Of a DNA stretch of 64,000 nt, positions 31,607 to 40,722 are shown in pieces; within the stretch, counting starts at the first letter, position 1; each line of letters opens with the position of its first letter. The notes under the pieces were generated by a model. The model was not told the origin of the DNA, made no database searches, and saw only the letters and a program-made list of their open reading frames with translations. The stretch is taken from assembly GCF_003386865.1 (NCBI RefSeq), contig NZ_QTUA01000001.1, forward strand, positions 930,001-994,000, written 5' to 3'. This stretch comes from Calidifontibacter indicus. GTDB lineage: Bacteria > Actinomycetota > Actinomycetes > Actinomycetales > Dermatophilaceae. The translations under genes and the position numbers were made by a program.

Positions 31607-34183
31607 CTACTTGCTCGAACTCGCCGTCGCCTTGGGCTTGTCGGCCTTCGTCGAACTCGGCTTCGCGCTCGTCGAGCTCGGCTTCGCGCTCGTCGAGCTC
31701 GGCTTGGGTGCCGAGGTCGAACTCGGCTTGGCGGACGTCGAGCTCGGCTTGGGCGCCGACGTCGAACTCGGCTTCGGGGCCGTGGTCGACCGGGACGTCG
31801 CTTGGGTGCGCCGCGGCGCGGCGGCCTGCACCGAGCTCGACGGCGCGACGTACGCTGCGCGTCCGGTGCTCGGGTACATCGTCACGGTCGAACCCTTGGC
31901 GGCCTTGCTCCCCGAGGACGGCGAGGTGAACGCGATCCGCCCCGCGTACATCCGGGAGTCCTGCGCCGACCCCTCCTGCACCTTGAAGCCGGCCGACTCC
32001 AGCATCGACCGCGCGTTGTCAGGCCGCTGGCCCACGACATTCGGCACCGTCGCACGGTTGGCGTTGAGCGCCGCCTCGGACGGCTCCGGGAAGTTGGTCT
32101 TCGGCTGGCCCTTGAGCGCCTCGTCCATGACCGCCTTCCAGATCGGCGCGGCGACCGTGCCACCGTAGAGGTAGCCCTTGTAGAACGTGTTGCCGATCTT
32201 GACGTCCTTGAGCGGCTTCTCGTTGTCGGCGTGGCCGACCCAGACGGCGGTGGTCAGCTGCGGGGTGTAACCGACGAACCAGCTCTGCGTGGCGCTGTCG
32301 ACGGTGCCGGTCTTGCCGGCCGCCGGACGACCGTTCGCCAGGGCGGACGTGGCTGCCGTACCGCCCTTGCCGAGCACGCCTTCGAAGATCTTGGTGACGG
32401 TGCGCGCGACGTCCTTGGACACCAACTGCTTGCACTGTGCACCGGTGATCTTCACCTGCTTGCCGTTCGCGTCGATGATCGCCTTCACCGGACGCGGTGC
32501 GCAGTACTTGCCGTCGGCGGCGATGGTGGCGTAGGCGTTGGCCAGGTCGAGGGCGGTCACGGGCTCCGAGCCCAACACGATGCCGGACGGTGCCTTGTTC
32601 ACGGCCTCGCCATTGCCCTGCTTGAGCCCGAAGTCGATCATCGTCTGTCGCACGTTGCAGGCGCCGAGCTGCGACACGAGCTGGGCGAACGCGACGTTGA
32701 CCGACATCTTGGTGGCGTCCTCGAGGGACATCGGGCCGGAGCCCTCGTCCTCCTCTGAGTTCGGCACCTTCCAGATCTCGCTGCGGCCCAGGCCGCACTC
32801 GCCCGGGAAGTCCTTGTTGGTGAACTCACGGTAGGAACCGCGCTCGTCGCGGCCGTTCATCGGCGGCACGTTGATCTCGCTGTCCATCGTCCAACCGTTC
32901 TTCACGGCGTCGATGACGGCGAAGAACTTAGCGGTCGACCCGATGGTGAAGCCCTGGCCGCCGCCCATGTTCGACGGCACCGTGTAGTTGATCGCCGTCC
33001 GGCCGCTGCCGGTGTTGTTGCTGTAGGAGGTGTTCTGGCTCGAGGCCAGCACCAGGCCGGTGCCCGGCTGCACCACGATCGCCGCCGACTGGATGCCGGC
33101 CGAGTTGTTGACCGGCACCTTGGCCTTGATCTGCTTGTCGAGGATCGCGGCGAGCTTGGGGTCGAACGAGGTCTGGATCGTCAGGCCGCCGCCCTTCAGC
33201 TTCGCCTCGCGCTCCTTGCGGGTGGCGCCGAGCGACGGCTCGCCCAGCAGCCAGTCGTAGACGTAGTAGCAGAAGTAGGGGTACTTCGAGCTGGCGCACG
33301 AACTGCTGATGTTGGTGACCTTGAGGTCGGACTTCAGGTCGTGGTTGGTGGCGTCGGTGTACTCCTTGTAGGAGATGTAGCCCTGTTGGTACATCTTGCC
33401 GAGCACCTGGTTGCGCCGGGTGGTGGCCGCCTCGGGGTTGTTGATCGGGTCGGTGACGCCCGGGGCGTTGACGACACCGGCGAGGGTCGCGGCCATCGGC
33501 AGCGTCAGCTGCGAGGCGTGCACACCGAAGTAGTGCAGCGACGCGGCCTCCACGCCGTACTGCTGGTCACCGAAGTAGACGAGGTTGAGGTAACCGTCGA
33601 GGATCTGCTGCTTGGAGTACTTCTGCTCCAGGGTGACGGCGTACTTCAGCTCCTGCAGCTTGCGCACGTAACCCTGCATGCCGGAGCGGGCCACCGCGTT
33701 CGCCGCGGCGTCCTTGTTGCCGGCCGCCAGCGCCTGGTTCTGGATCGCGACCTTCACGTACTGCTGGGTCAGCGTCGAGGCACCCTGGGTGCCGCCGCTC
33801 ATCACGTTCGAGCTGATCGCGCGCAGCAGACCCCGGGGGTCGACACCGCCGTGCTCGTAGAAGCGTTCGTCCTCGATCGCCACCTGTGCGTGCTGCATGA
33901 CCGGCGCGATCTTGTTCAACGGCACCACGATGCGGTTCTCGTTGAACGGCGTGCCGATGGTGGTGCCGTCGGCCGCGAGGATGCGCGACTGCTGCGCGAG
34001 CGGGTTCATCTGGAAGTCGCTGGGCATCTGGTTGAACAACTTGATGCCGTTGTTGGTCGCTTGTCCCGCGACGCCGACTGCGGGAATGACGAGCCCGGCA
34101 GTGAGCAGGCCCATCGTCATGGCGACCGCGACGAAGCCGCCGAGGAGCGACATGACGCTGGCAATGCGGGAGGTTTGACGCAT
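31607..34183 (-). CDS. ponA2: Bifunctional penicillin-binding protein with PASTA domain (PonA2-type)
   Basis: A class A PBP of 858 residues making and cross-linking peptidoglycan. A membrane anchor at about 10-40 is followed by the glycosyltransferase domain: catalytic Glu in AIEDERFYEHGG near 104 and GASTLTQQYVK near 137. The transpeptidase has IGSTAKFF (Ser-x-x-Lys) near 414, SVNVAFAQ near 500 and AGKTGTVDSA near 621. One PASTA domain (VPNVVGQRPDNARSMLESAG) lies near 715-775. A low-complexity SSTSAPKP repeat tail ends the chain. The start at MRQTSRIASV was chosen because the TM segment follows; ATG 34207 is possible. Matches Rv3682. Confidence 0.93.
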   Translation of the reverse strand: MRQTSRIASVMSLLGGFVAVAMTMGLLTAGLVIPAVGVAGQATNNGIKLFNQMPSDFQMNPLAQQSRILAADGTTIGTPFNENRIVVPLNKIAPVMQHAQVAIEDERFYEHGGVDPRGLLRAISSNVMSGGTQGASTLTQQYVKVAIQNQALAAGNKDAAANAVARSGMQGYVRKLQELKYAVTLEQKYSKQQILDGYLNLVYFGDQQYGVEAASLHYFGVHASQLTLPMAATLAGVVNAPGVTDPINNPEAATTRRNQVLGKMYQQGYISYKEYTDATNHDLKSDLKVTNISSSCASSKYPYFCYYVYDWLLGEPSLGATRKEREAKLKGGGLTIQTSFDPKLAAILDKQIKAKVPVNNSAGIQSAAIVVQPGTGLVLASSQNTSYSNNTGSGRTAINYTVPSNMGGGQGFTIGSTAKFFAVIDAVKNGWTMDSEINVPPMNGRDERGSYREFTNKDFPGECGLGRSEIWKVPNSEEDEGSGPMSLEDATKMSVNVAFAQLVSQLGACNVRQTMIDFGLKQGNGEAVNKAPSGIVLGSEPVTALDLANAYATIAADGKYCAPRPVKAIIDANGKQVKITGAQCKQLVSKDVARTVTKIFEGVLGKGGTAATSALANGRPAAGKTGTVDSATQSWFVGYTPQLTTAVWVGHADNEKPLKDVKIGNTFYKGYLYGGTVAAPIWKAVMDEALKGQPKTNFPEPSEAALNANRATVPNVVGQRPDNARSMLESAGFKVQEGSAQDSRMYAGRIAFTSPSSGSKAAKGSTVTMYPSTGRAAYVAPSSSVQAAAPRRTQATSRSTTAPKPSSTSAPKPSSTSAKPSSTSAPKPSSTSAKPSSTSAKPSSTKADKPKATASSSK
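31630..31785 (-). repeat. In-gene tandem repeats encoding the SSTSA(P)KP tail
   Basis: Units of 21-24 bp (CTCGTCGAGCTCGGCTTCG-like on the plus strand) are repeated about seven times in the 3' end of the PBP gene, encoding PSSTSAPK/PSSTSAK. Such a tract can change length by slippage and would vary the tail exposed outside the cell. Confidence 0.7.
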
Positions 34184-34463
34184 GGACAAGAGGGTAACCC
34201 GCATACCTGTCGGGGCCGTGAATCCTGGTGTCCGCCCGGCGGAACCCGCTCCCTGAGGCGGTTGCGACGGGCGCTGCTGGCGCGAAGAATATCCGAAAAA
34301 AGCTCTGTTCACGCGGCTGCGCCGTCGGTATCATCGCTGGTTGTAGCACAAAGACCTGGATCCCGGGTCCATCAACGAAAACGTGGTTGTCGCTCTCTGG
34401 ACAAGAGCGCACACGGGGGCACGTTGAGGGGGACGGCTTCCAGCATTGCCTGAGGAGGCAGCT

Positions 34464-34772
34464 GTGAGCGTTGTTGCACCGGAGAGTTCGTTGTGGGACG
34501 TCAACTGGGCGGGGCGTGCATCCTGCCGCGTCGGCAGCCCTGACGACCTATTCGCCAAAGGGGCGGCCCAGCAGACCGCCAAGGTCATCTGTCAGCGGTG
34601 CCCGGTCGTGGCCGAGTGCCTCGCCGACGCTCTCGACAACCGCACCGAGTACGGCGTGTGGGGCGGCATGACCGAGCGGGAGCGCCGTGCGCTCCTTCGT
34701 CGCCGGCCCGACGTGAAGTCGTGGGCGCAGCTGTTCAAGGCCGCCCGCGCAGACGCCCTGCGCGACAACTGA
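34464..34772 (+). CDS. whiB4: WhiB-family [4Fe-4S] regulator (WhiB4-like)
   Basis: A 102-residue redox-sensing regulator. Four cysteines at 21, 43, 46 and 52 (SCRVG, ICQRCPVVAEC) bind the cluster. GVWGGMTERER at 64-74 is the family beta-turn, and the basic RRALLRRRP region follows for DNA or sigma binding. The GTG at 34464 has GAGGAGG at 34452-34458; a TTG 18 bp upstream is less likely. Its place between ponA2 and the ArsA pair matches whiB4 (Rv3681c), so the assignment rests on synteny. The 280 bp upstream to ponA2 contain no other gene and presumably both promoters. Confidence 0.88.
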   Translation: MSVVAPESSLWDVNWAGRASCRVGSPDDLFAKGAAQQTAKVICQRCPVVAECLADALDNRTEYGVWGGMTERERRALLRRRPDVKSWAQLFKAARADALRDN

Positions 34773-34802
34773 GCAGACGGTGCTCGGGCCGACCCGGGCA
34801 CC

Positions 34803-34886
34803 CGTGCTGCAACTCGCTGCTGTCGCGGCGCAAATGTGCCGGAATTCCGGCTCACCCGCCGTCCACCACCCGCGAGTTGCAGCACG
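34803..34886. repeat. Long intergenic stem-loop with inner palindrome
   Basis: Exact 15-bp arms (34803-34817 and 34872-34886) surround 54 nt that contain a perfect 14-bp palindrome, GCCGGAATTCCGGC at 34838-34851. It lies between the convergent whiB and arsA genes, so transcription termination is plausible. Confidence 0.75.
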
Positions 34887-34895
34887 AGTGTCCGG

Positions 34896-36056
34896 TCAGG
34901 CCGTGAGCTGCTCCGCGACATCCCGCAATTCGCTGATGTCGTTGACGTCGTGCCCGGCCGCGGCGACCTGTGCGATCGACACCTTCGGGTGCAACACCCG
35001 GAAGCGCTCGATCGCCTCGGCGTGGCGCACCCCGAGGTCGGTGACCTCGGCGTGCAACCGCAGCAACGCCTCGGTGTCCTTCGGTCGCCAGCCAGAGGTG
35101 CGGTCGAGCAGTTCGCCGACGGCGTCCGCCGCGTTGCGGGCCCGGGAGGCGTTAACTGACGGCACGTACGTCATCTGCACCCGGTTGACGACCATGCCGG
35201 CCAGCGGCATGCCGTCCTCCTCGAGCCGGTCGACGAAGTAGGCCGCCTCGCGCAACGCGTCGCGGTCGGGCGTCGCCACCACCACGAACCGGGTCGACGG
35301 GTCCTTCAGCAGGGCGTACGTCTGGTCGGCGCGCTCGCGGAACCCGCCGAACATCGTCTCCAACGCCGCGATGAAGGTCTGCGCGTCGGAGAGCAACTGC
35401 GCGCCGAGCACCTTCGACATCACCGCCGACACCGACGAGATGCCGACACTGACCACCTTGAGGTAGGCGCGGCCGCCGGCTCGGGCGGGCGCGGTCATCA
35501 ACCGGATGAACTTGCCGTCGAGGAAGGTGCCGAGACGTTGCGGGGCGTCGAGGAAGTCGAGCGCCGACCGCGACGGGGGAGTGTCGACGACGACGAGGTC
35601 CCAGCGCGGCTTGCCCGACTCGTCCGTCTCGCCCATCAGCTGGCCGAGCCGCTCCATCGCCATGTACTCCTGCGTGCCGGCGAACGAGCTCGAGACCGCT
35701 TGGTAGAAGGGGTTGTCGAGGATCTGCTGCACCTTCTCTGGCGCCGCGTGCCGCACCACCACCTCGTCGAAGGTGCGCTTCATGTCGAGCATCATCGCGT
35801 CGAGGCTGCCGCCGGCCGACTCGTCGACGGTGGGCACCCGCTCGGGTTCGTTGTCGAGGTGCTCCAGGCCGATCGCCTGAGCGAGGCGCTTGGCGGGGTC
35901 GATGGTGAGCACCGCGACGCGGCGTCCTTGCTCGGCAGCACGCACCGCGATCGCGGCCGACGTGGTGGTCTTGCCCACGCCGCCCGACCCGCAGCAGACG
36001 ATCGTGCGCACCTTGTCGTTCTGCAGCAGGTCGTCGATGTCGAGGGTGTCGGTCAT
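34896..36056 (-). CDS. ArsA/Get3-family ATPase (Rv3680-like)
   Basis: A 386-residue P-loop ATPase of the anion-pump/Get3 type. The deviant Walker A is CCGSGGVGKTTTSAAIAV near 22-38, switch I LTIDPAKRLAQAIG near 50-63, and DLVVVDTPPSRSALDFL near 150 is switch II. The adenine-binding motif near VVATPDRDALREAAYF completes the site. Get3 proteins chaperone tail-anchored membrane proteins, and the mycobacterial pair Rv3679/Rv3680 has been linked to stress protection, so membrane-protein or small-molecule handling is more likely than arsenite export. The ATG overlaps the stop of the partner gene by 4 bases, suggesting a heterodimer. Confidence 0.9.
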   Translation of the reverse strand: MTDTLDIDDLLQNDKVRTIVCCGSGGVGKTTTSAAIAVRAAEQGRRVAVLTIDPAKRLAQAIGLEHLDNEPERVPTVDESAGGSLDAMMLDMKRTFDEVVVRHAAPEKVQQILDNPFYQAVSSSFAGTQEYMAMERLGQLMGETDESGKPRWDLVVVDTPPSRSALDFLDAPQRLGTFLDGKFIRLMTAPARAGGRAYLKVVSVGISSVSAVMSKVLGAQLLSDAQTFIAALETMFGGFRERADQTYALLKDPSTRFVVVATPDRDALREAAYFVDRLEEDGMPLAGMVVNRVQMTYVPSVNASRARNAADAVGELLDRTSGWRPKDTEALLRLHAEVTDLGVRHAEAIERFRVLHPKVSIAQVAAAGHDVNDISELRDVAEQLTA

Positions 36057-37075
36057 TTCTTCTCCTGCTTCGAATCGGCCTTCGAGTCAGCCTTCGAGTC
36101 GGCGGCCTTCAACTCGGCGGCCAAGTGGCGCAGCGCGCCGCCGTCGACTCCACCGGGCACGAACGGCAGGTGCACCACCGGGCGCTCGAGCGCGCGCAGG
36201 TCGGCCAGCTCCTGCTGCTGCAGCTCGAGCCGGTCTCCGAGGTCGCGTCCGGCCTGCACCAGGCCGCCCACGAGGGTGGGGCCGACGCGCAATCCGCCTG
36301 CGGCCAGGTCGGATTCGAAGTCGGACAGGTCTGCGTCGTCGTCCTGCAGGATCTTCAGGGCGCGCCTGGACAGCACGTCGGCGCGCTCCTGGTTGACGAC
36401 GATGTTGCCGATCGGCAGCCCGATGCCGCGCAGTTCGGCGACCGCGTCGATGGTCTCCTGCACCGGCATCTCCTCGAGCAGCGTGACGAGGTGCACGGCG
36501 GTCTCGGGCCCGGTGAGCAAATGCATGATCGAGTCGGCCTGCGACTTGATCGGCCCCATCTTGGCCAGGCCGGCGACCTCCTGGTTGACGTTGAGGAAGC
36601 GGCCGATGCGTCCAGTGGGCGGCGCATCGAGCACGATCGCGTCGTAGATCTGGTCGTGGTGCAGGCCGCGGCGGGCGGTGCGCCGGCGGGCGGCCTCGTA
36701 GACCTTGCCGATGAGCAGCACGTCGCGCACGCCGGGGGCGATGGTGGTGGCGAAGTCGATGACGCCAAAGCGTTCGAGCATGCCCTTGGCCATGCCGAGC
36801 TTGTAGAACATCTGCAGGTACTCCAGCAGCGCGGCCTTCGCGTCGATCGAGATGCCCCACACGGCACCGCCGTCCGCACGCGCGATGCGGGTCTCGACCT
36901 CACCGAGCGGCGGCACGTCGAACAGTTGGCTGATGCCCTGCCGGCTCTCCACCTCCGCGAGCAGCACCTGCTTGCCGGTGTCGGCGAGTGCGAGGGCCAG
37001 CGCCCCGGCGACGGTGGTCTTGCCGGTGCCGCCCTTGCCGGTCACGATGTGCAGCCGAGTGCCGTCCCAAGTCAT
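36053..37075 (-). CDS. ArsA/Get3-family ATPase (Rv3679-like)
   Basis: A 340-residue partner of the downstream ATPase. Walker A is IVTGKGGTGKTTVAGALALA near 10-28, switch I LAEVESRQGISQLF, and VLDAPPTGRIGRFLNV near 158 is switch II. No cysteines for metal binding in the ArsA manner are evident. The C-terminus ends in a short ADSKADSKADSKQEKK repeat. The ATG at 37075 was chosen since the first strand begins at once (MTWDGTRLHIVTGKGG); the frame is open further upstream but lacks conservation. Confidence 0.9.
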   Translation of the reverse strand: MTWDGTRLHIVTGKGGTGKTTVAGALALALADTGKQVLLAEVESRQGISQLFDVPPLGEVETRIARADGGAVWGISIDAKAALLEYLQMFYKLGMAKGMLERFGVIDFATTIAPGVRDVLLIGKVYEAARRRTARRGLHHDQIYDAIVLDAPPTGRIGRFLNVNQEVAGLAKMGPIKSQADSIMHLLTGPETAVHLVTLLEEMPVQETIDAVAELRGIGLPIGNIVVNQERADVLSRRALKILQDDDADLSDFESDLAAGGLRVGPTLVGGLVQAGRDLGDRLELQQQELADLRALERPVVHLPFVPGGVDGGALRHLAAELKAADSKADSKADSKQEKK

Positions 37076-37085
37076 GGCTTCGATC

Positions 37086-37814
37086 CTACCGGCGAGTAGC
37101 CAGCCGCCGGATGGCATCGACCACGGCGCCGAAGGTTTCGGCCGTAGGGGTGATGGGCGGCCAATGGTCGGCACCGGGCAGCTCGATGAGTTCGGGTGTG
37201 CGCGACGCGTCGAGCGCAGCGACCCGGTCGCGGTAGCCGCGCGAGATCTCGATCGGCACGTCTACGTCGCGGTCGCCGTGGATCAGCACGACCGGCTTCG
37301 GCGCGGGCGCGAGCCGGGCCGGATCGGCGTCCGGGTGGTCGTGTGCCGGCCCACCCAGCAGCATCCGAACGGCGCCGCCGCCGAGGTTGTCGGCGTCCGC
37401 CTGCTGCAGGTCGAGGCATCCGGCCAGACTCACCGCACCCGTGAGTGCTCGGCCCGCGGGTTGGTGCAGCGCCCACACCGCGAGGTGGCCGCCGGCGGAG
37501 TGTCCGACCACGACGGACGGTTCGTCGCCGAGCACGCTAAGCGCCGCGCGGACGTCGGCCGAGATCACCGGCCAGCGGCCCGTCTCCGGTCTGCGGTACT
37601 CCACCAGTGCGACCTCGAAACCGTTGTCGGCCAACGCGATCGCCATCGGCGCGAGGTGAGCGCGGTCGTACGCCGGCTTCCAGAAACCACCGTGGATCAG
37701 CGTCACCCGTCCGGCGCTGCCGCCGGCGTAGACGTCGACGACCTGGTCGGGATGAGGCCCGTAGGTGAGGGTGCGATCCGGGTTGCGGTCGAGCGGCTCG
37801 GGAGGGTGATCCAC
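37086..37814 (-). CDS. Alpha/beta hydrolase, kynurenine-formamidase/BD-FAE-like
   Basis: A 242-residue serine hydrolase. HGGFWKPAYDR near 41-51 supplies the oxyanion hole, VVGHSAGGHLAVWAL near 102-116 the nucleophile, VVLIHGDRDVDVPIE near 173 the Asp, and LPGADHWPP near 215 the His. The HGGFW motif is typical of kynurenine formamidases and acyl-aminoacid esterases; no tryptophan-catabolism genes lie nearby, so the substrate is open. No signal peptide. The end is 10 bp upstream of the ArsA start on the same strand, possibly one operon. Confidence 0.82.
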   Translation of the reverse strand: MDHPPEPLDRNPDRTLTYGPHPDQVVDVYAGGSAGRVTLIHGGFWKPAYDRAHLAPMAIALADNGFEVALVEYRRPETGRWPVISADVRAALSVLGDEPSVVVGHSAGGHLAVWALHQPAGRALTGAVSLAGCLDLQQADADNLGGGAVRMLLGGPAHDHPDADPARLAPAPKPVVLIHGDRDVDVPIEISRGYRDRVAALDASRTPELIELPGADHWPPITPTAETFGAVVDAIRRLATRR

Positions 37815-37915
37815 GGACGACCTGCCTCTCTACCCGCCGGTACGCCAGCGCAATGTGACCTGCGTCTTTACGGTGCTAGCGTCCAGACGTTTGCACGTTC
37901 CAGGGAGAGTCAAGC

Positions 37916-39196
37916 ATGGCGAACGTCCTCCGTCCGGCGCACGGTGCGGGCACCCCGCACGTCGTGATCGTCGGGGCGGGAATGGTGGGTCTGTCGACCG
38001 CGTGGTTCCTACAGGAACACGGTGTGCAGGTCACGGTGGTGGAGCGCTCGGGTGTTGCCGCGGGTAGCTCGTGGGGCAACGCGGGCTGGATCTCTCCGGG
38101 CCTGTGCGTGCCGCTTTCCGACCCGTCGGTGATCAAGTACGGGCTGAAGGCCGTGCTCGATCCGAACTCGCCGCTGTTCATCCCGCTCAAGCCCGACGTC
38201 CACCTCGCCTCCTTCCTGCTCGGGTTCGCCCGCCGCTGCACCCCGGGGCAGTGGAAACGGACGATGGACAAGTACGTGCCGATGAATCGCCAGGCCATCG
38301 CCGCCTACCAGCAGCTCGAGGACGGCGGGGTCGCCGCCACTTCGCACGAGGCGCCGATCATGGCCGCGTTCCGCCGCGCCGAAGACGCCAAGGGCCTGGA
38401 ACACGAGGTCGAGCTCATTCACGAGGCCGGACTCGAACTCGAAGCGACCGAGGTCGACAACGCCACCCTGCGCGCCGAACTCCCGATCGTCAGCCCCGAC
38501 GTCGAGAAGGCGATCCGGCTCGGCGGCCAGCGCTACATCAACCCGGGCGAGTACGTCGACGCGCTCGCCTGCGCCGTCGAGCAGCGCGGCGGACGCTTCG
38601 TCATCGGCGCCAACGCCCGCGCCTTGCGGCACGGCCCGGGCGGCGTCACCGTCGAGATGATGAGCGGCGAACCGATCTCCGGCGACGCCGTGGTCATCGC
38701 GACCGGCGCCTGGCTGCCCGAACTCGCGAAGTCGTGCGGGGTGCGGGTGGCGCTGCGCGCCGGACGCGGCTACAGCTTCTCGGTGTCGGTCACCGACCCG
38801 GCGGCCCGCCCGGTGCCCTGCCCGGTCTACTTCCCGTTCGAGCGGGTGGCCTGCACGCCGCTGGGCGACCGGCTGCGCATCGGCGGCACGATGGAGTTCG
38901 CCGGCACCGAAGACCCGCTCAACGCCGACCGTGTCGCCGCGATCAAGCGCAGCGGACAGCCGCTGCTCACCGGCGTCGACTGGGACGACCAGCAGGACGT
39001 CTGGGTGGGCGGGCGCCCCGTCACCGTCGACGGACTGCCGCTCATCGGTGAGACGAAGGTGCCGCGGGTCTACGTCAACGGCGGCCACGGCATGTGGGGA
39101 ATCACCCTCGGCCCGCTGTCCGGACGCCTGCTCGCCGAGCAGATGGTCACCGGCAAGGTGCCCGCCGAGCTCGCACCGTTCAGCCCGACGCGATAA
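37916..39196 (+). CDS. FAD-dependent D-amino-acid dehydrogenase-like oxidoreductase (DadA type)
   Basis: A 426-residue DAO-fold flavoprotein. The FAD-binding Rossmann motif is VVIVGAGMVGLSTAWFLQEH near residue 20, with EVERSGV-type acidic end and GSSWGNAGWISPG near 52, characteristic of DadA. The C-terminus has GGRPVTVDGLPLIGE near 366 and NGGHGMWGITLGPLSGRLLAE near 385. It likely oxidises a D-amino acid or an N-methyl amino acid and passes electrons to quinone. The gene is divergent from the hydrolase gene and followed 37 bp later by the DUF4177 gene. Confidence 0.87.
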   Translation: MANVLRPAHGAGTPHVVIVGAGMVGLSTAWFLQEHGVQVTVVERSGVAAGSSWGNAGWISPGLCVPLSDPSVIKYGLKAVLDPNSPLFIPLKPDVHLASFLLGFARRCTPGQWKRTMDKYVPMNRQAIAAYQQLEDGGVAATSHEAPIMAAFRRAEDAKGLEHEVELIHEAGLELEATEVDNATLRAELPIVSPDVEKAIRLGGQRYINPGEYVDALACAVEQRGGRFVIGANARALRHGPGGVTVEMMSGEPISGDAVVIATGAWLPELAKSCGVRVALRAGRGYSFSVSVTDPAARPVPCPVYFPFERVACTPLGDRLRIGGTMEFAGTEDPLNADRVAAIKRSGQPLLTGVDWDDQQDVWVGGRPVTVDGLPLIGETKVPRVYVNGGHGMWGITLGPLSGRLLAEQMVTGKVPAELAPFSPTR

Positions 39197-39233
39197 TCGA
39201 GCCGACCGAGATCACTCTTCGAAGGGAAAAGCC

Positions 39234-39386
39234 ATGACCAAGTGGGAGTACGCCACTGTTCCGCTGATCGTGCACGCCACCAAGCAGATCCTCGACCAGT
39301 GGGGCGAGGACGGCTGGGAGCTGGTGCAGGTCGTCACCGGCGACGGAGGCAACCTCGTCGCCTACCTCAAGCGCCAGAAGGGCTGA
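39234..39386 (+). CDS. DUF4177 family small protein (Rv3678A-like)
   Basis: A 50-residue protein with the family signature KWEYATVPLIVHATKQILDQ followed by GEDGWELVQVV. GAAGGGA precedes the ATG by 7 bases. Function unknown. It is 3 bp from the RidA gene, an arrangement shared with other actinobacteria. Confidence 0.88.
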   Translation: MTKWEYATVPLIVHATKQILDQWGEDGWELVQVVTGDGGNLVAYLKRQKG

Positions 39387-39389
39387 ACC

Positions 39390-39851
39390 ATGTCCGCAGT
39401 CGAAGACCGCCTGTCCGAGTTCGGCCTCACCGTGCCGGCCGTCGCCGCGCCGGTCGCGGCCTACGTGCCCGCCATCCGCGACGGCAACCTCGTCATGACC
39501 TCCGGCCAGCTGCCGATGGTCGACGGCAAACTCGCCGCCACCGGCAAGGTCGGCGCGCAGGTATCGGCCGAGGACGCCGCCCAGCTCGCCCAGACCTGCG
39601 CGCTCAACGCGATCGCCGCGGTGAAGAGCCTCGTCGACGACCTCGACACCGTCCGCGTGGTGAAGGTGGTGGGTTTCGTCGCCAGTGACCCGTCGTTCAC
39701 CGGCCAGCCGGCCGTCATCAACGGCGCCAGCGAGCTGCTGGCAAAGGCGTTCGGCGACAAGGGTGCTCACGCCCGCTCGGCCGTCGGCGTGGCGGTGCTG
39801 CCGCTCGACGCGCCGGTCGAGGTCGAGATCACCGTCTCGGTCACCGACTGA
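39390..39851 (+). CDS. RidA/YjgF-family protein (Rv3678c-like)
   Basis: A 153-residue trimeric RidA-like protein that in characterised members hydrolyses reactive imines/enamines. The sequence shows IRDGNLVMTSGQLPMVDGKL near 30-48, LDTVRVVKVVGFVASDPSFT near 87-106 and LPLDAPVEVEITVSV at the end. The usual catalytic Arg near the C-terminal third (in N-x-P-x-R-A-F) reads AHARSAVGVAVLPL here, so Arg is kept but the active-site surroundings differ from archetypal RidA. Placed in the operon DUF4177-RidA-NUDIX-MBL. Confidence 0.88.
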   Translation: MSAVEDRLSEFGLTVPAVAAPVAAYVPAIRDGNLVMTSGQLPMVDGKLAATGKVGAQVSAEDAAQLAQTCALNAIAAVKSLVDDLDTVRVVKVVGFVASDPSFTGQPAVINGASELLAKAFGDKGAHARSAVGVAVLPLDAPVEVEITVSVTD

Positions 39852-39864
39852 TCAGGGCGGCAGG

Positions 39865-40710
39865 ATGAGCGAGCCGCGCGTCGTCGAACGCATCTTCGCC
39901 CCGGCCGGCAAGCTCGGCCCGAGTGCGCAGCAATGGGTCGAGCACGGCTCCCCGACGGGTGTCACACCGCGCCGCGCCGCCACCGTCATGTTGCTACGCG
40001 ACGCCGCCGACGGCGTCGAGGTGTTCATGATGCGCCGGGTCAGCACGATGGCGTTCGCGCCGTCGATGTGGGTGTTCCCCGGCGGTGGTGTCGACGACCG
40101 CGACTCGCACGTGCTTCCGCACTGGGCCGGCCCTTCGCCGGCGGAATGGGCGCAGCGGCTCGGTGAGCCGGAGGACATCGCGACGGCCCTGGTCGTCGCG
40201 GCCGCTCGGGAGGTGTTCGAGGAGTCGGGCGTGCTGCTCGCCGGACGCGGTGACGACGCGCTCGTCGCCCCCGACGAACACCCCGAGCGGGCCGCCGACC
40301 GGGCCGCGCTGCTGGCCCGCCAGGTGTCCTTCGCCGAGTTGCTCGCGCAGCGCGGCATGACGTTGCGCACCGACCTGTTGCAGGCCCAGGACCACTGGAT
40401 CACACCGGAATTCGAGCCGCGCCGCTACGACACGTGGTTCTTCGCGGCGCTGATGCCGGCCGACCAGCACGCCGACGACGACACCACCGAGTCGGACGTC
40501 AGCCGCTGGGTTCGTCCCGCACAGTTGCTGGCCGACCTGCGGGCCGGCGACGCGGTGATGCTGCCGCCCACCGAACTGCAGCTTGAACGCATCGCCCGTG
40601 CGCCCGACGCGAACTCGATGGTCGAGCACCGTCCGCCGTTGATGACCGTCATGCCCGTGCCCGAGATGGGTCCGGACGGCGTGCAGCTGCGCGTCAGCTA
40701 CTTCGACTGA
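39865..40710 (+). CDS. NUDIX hydrolase with an insertion in the Nudix box
   Basis: A 281-residue NUDIX protein. The first half of the box, FPGGGVDDRD, lies near 70 and the second half, AAREVFEESGVLL, near 112, with an insertion of about 35 residues between them (HWAGPSPAEWAQRLGEPEDI). This split box is the hallmark of the NUDT19-like branch, whose members act on CoA derivatives. FMMRRVSTMAFAPSMWVFPG precedes it. Starts 14 bp after ridA. The C-terminal 100 residues are alpha-rich and less conserved. Confidence 0.87.
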   Translation: MSEPRVVERIFAPAGKLGPSAQQWVEHGSPTGVTPRRAATVMLLRDAADGVEVFMMRRVSTMAFAPSMWVFPGGGVDDRDSHVLPHWAGPSPAEWAQRLGEPEDIATALVVAAAREVFEESGVLLAGRGDDALVAPDEHPERAADRAALLARQVSFAELLAQRGMTLRTDLLQAQDHWITPEFEPRRYDTWFFAALMPADQHADDDTTESDVSRWVRPAQLLADLRAGDAVMLPPTELQLERIARAPDANSMVEHRPPLMTVMPVPEMGPDGVQLRVSYFD

Positions 40711-40722
40711 TCGGATCACGCA

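Noticed and set aside
34896-37075. Arsenite efflux pump (arsA) function
   Set aside because: The metal-binding cysteines of ArsA are not evident and no arsB, arsR or arsC is near; synteny with Rv3679/Rv3680 fits better.
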